64,000 bases of DNA from NCBI RefSeq assembly GCF_021049245.1, contig NZ_CP088020.1:1246001-1310000 (forward strand). The letters run 5' to 3'. Made by a program: the position numbers and the translations under genes. Numbering within the stretch: the stretch's first letter is position 1; each line of letters begins with the position of its first letter. Origin of the DNA: Radiobacillus kanasensis. GTDB lineage: Bacteria; Bacillota; Bacilli; Bacillales; Amphibacillaceae. Positions 63,820 through 64,000 of the stretch are shown here, one piece after another. Below the pieces are notes generated by a model, which searched no databases, was not told the origin of the DNA, and was given only the letters and a program-made list of their open reading frames with translations.

Positions 63820-63918
63820 ATGAAAACCATAAACGCTCTTTTACATGCTAGAAGTAATGTGTTATTGAGTATTAGTTATTTTCTGTTGATTATGCTTCTA
63901 TTTAATATCGGAAAATAG
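63820..63918 (+). CDS. 32-residue single-helix membrane peptide
   Basis: A short gene with a strong site, GAGGAAAGGGG, eight or more bases before the ATG. The product starts MKTINALLHARSNVLLSISY and ends FLLIMLLFNIGK: a basic head and one membrane helix. A terminator follows 40 bp later, so a complete small transcription unit is likely. It could be a toxin-like or regulatory membrane peptide; no family recognised. Confidence 0.5.
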   Translation: MKTINALLHARSNVLLSISYFLLIMLLFNIGK

Positions 63919-63955
63919 AAGGGGATATACTTTTTATGAGTCAGTTTTCTTGATA

Positions 63956-63989
63956 CCGAACTACTTTAAATGTCATAAAAGTGGTTCGG
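63956..63989 (+). terminator. Terminator at the right edge
   Basis: CCGAACTACTTT (63956-63967) pairs with AAAGTGGTTCGG (63978-63989) with one G-U, followed by TTATTTGTTT. Confidence 0.75.
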
Positions 63990-64000
63990 TTATTTGTTTA

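Overview
The window looks like a chromosomal segment of a low-GC, endospore-forming Bacillaceae bacterium. The evidence is strong AGGAGG-type ribosome sites with ATG/GTG/TTG starts, a germinant-receptor operon, Sda-like sporulation checkpoint proteins, candidate Spo0A boxes, and many genes with recognisable Bacillus subtilis counterparts (catE, yesMN/yesL, swrC, ykuI, yuiD, ywaC, ypeP, coaW, yjkAB, ycxCD-type pair). Genus cannot be fixed from the sequence alone. No prophage, CRISPR array or intact transposon was seen.

Layout. 1-2.5 kb: tail of a carboxymuconolactone-decarboxylase gene, a small phospholipase-A2-like gene, tRNA-Val(GAC), a frameshifted membrane protein gene, and two very short sda-like genes pointing away from each other. 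2.5-4.4 kb: membrane protein and a paired SMR efflux pump. 5-6.5 kb: catE ring-cleavage dioxygenase plus flavin reductase. 6.7-8.9 kb: second-type aconitase with a tiny zinc-ribbon protein. 9.4-11.4 kb: selO plus flavin reductase. 11.5-13.9 kb: GltC-like LysR regulator divergent from anabolic glutamate dehydrogenase, with a perfect LysR palindrome between them. 14-19.2 kb: DUF3231 protein and a four-gene germination receptor operon. 19.7-21.3 kb: PadR regulator and chromate transporter.

21.6-31.9 kb is the most distinctive part: a sugar cassette (YesM/YesN two-component system, ABC importer without its own ATPase, YesL, GH1 6-phospho-beta-glucosidase, ROK-family beta-glucoside kinase). It lies between two exact 34-bp direct repeats. 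The right copy is inside the 3' part of frnE and the left copy abuts an IS3-family remnant. I infer an acquired catabolic island: the ABC system imports a beta-glucoside, the ROK kinase phosphorylates it, and the GH1 enzyme splits it. The solute-binding protein gene carries an in-frame amber codon just after its lipobox.

32-46.7 kb: housekeeping and stress genes (frnE, yuiD, PbuE-like MFS, small alarmone synthetase), a coiled-coil protein made of five 10-residue repeats, the RND pump SwrC with divergent TetR and then TrmB regulators, a chemoreceptor behind candidate Spo0A boxes, AlkA, an RNase H-like protein and a cysteine-cluster protein. 47.5-48.9 kb: an ECF sigma factor with its own likely promoter and an overlapping anti-sigma gene. 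49-64 kb: ABC-2 exporter, DUF4003, cupin, YkuI, ABC-F, CoaW, MsrA, DUF3892, FetAB/YjkAB, EamA transporter divergent from a MocR regulator, a chemoreceptor fragment, GNAT, isochorismatase-like hydrolase and a 32-residue membrane peptide. Several decayed gene pieces lie in the intergenic stretches.
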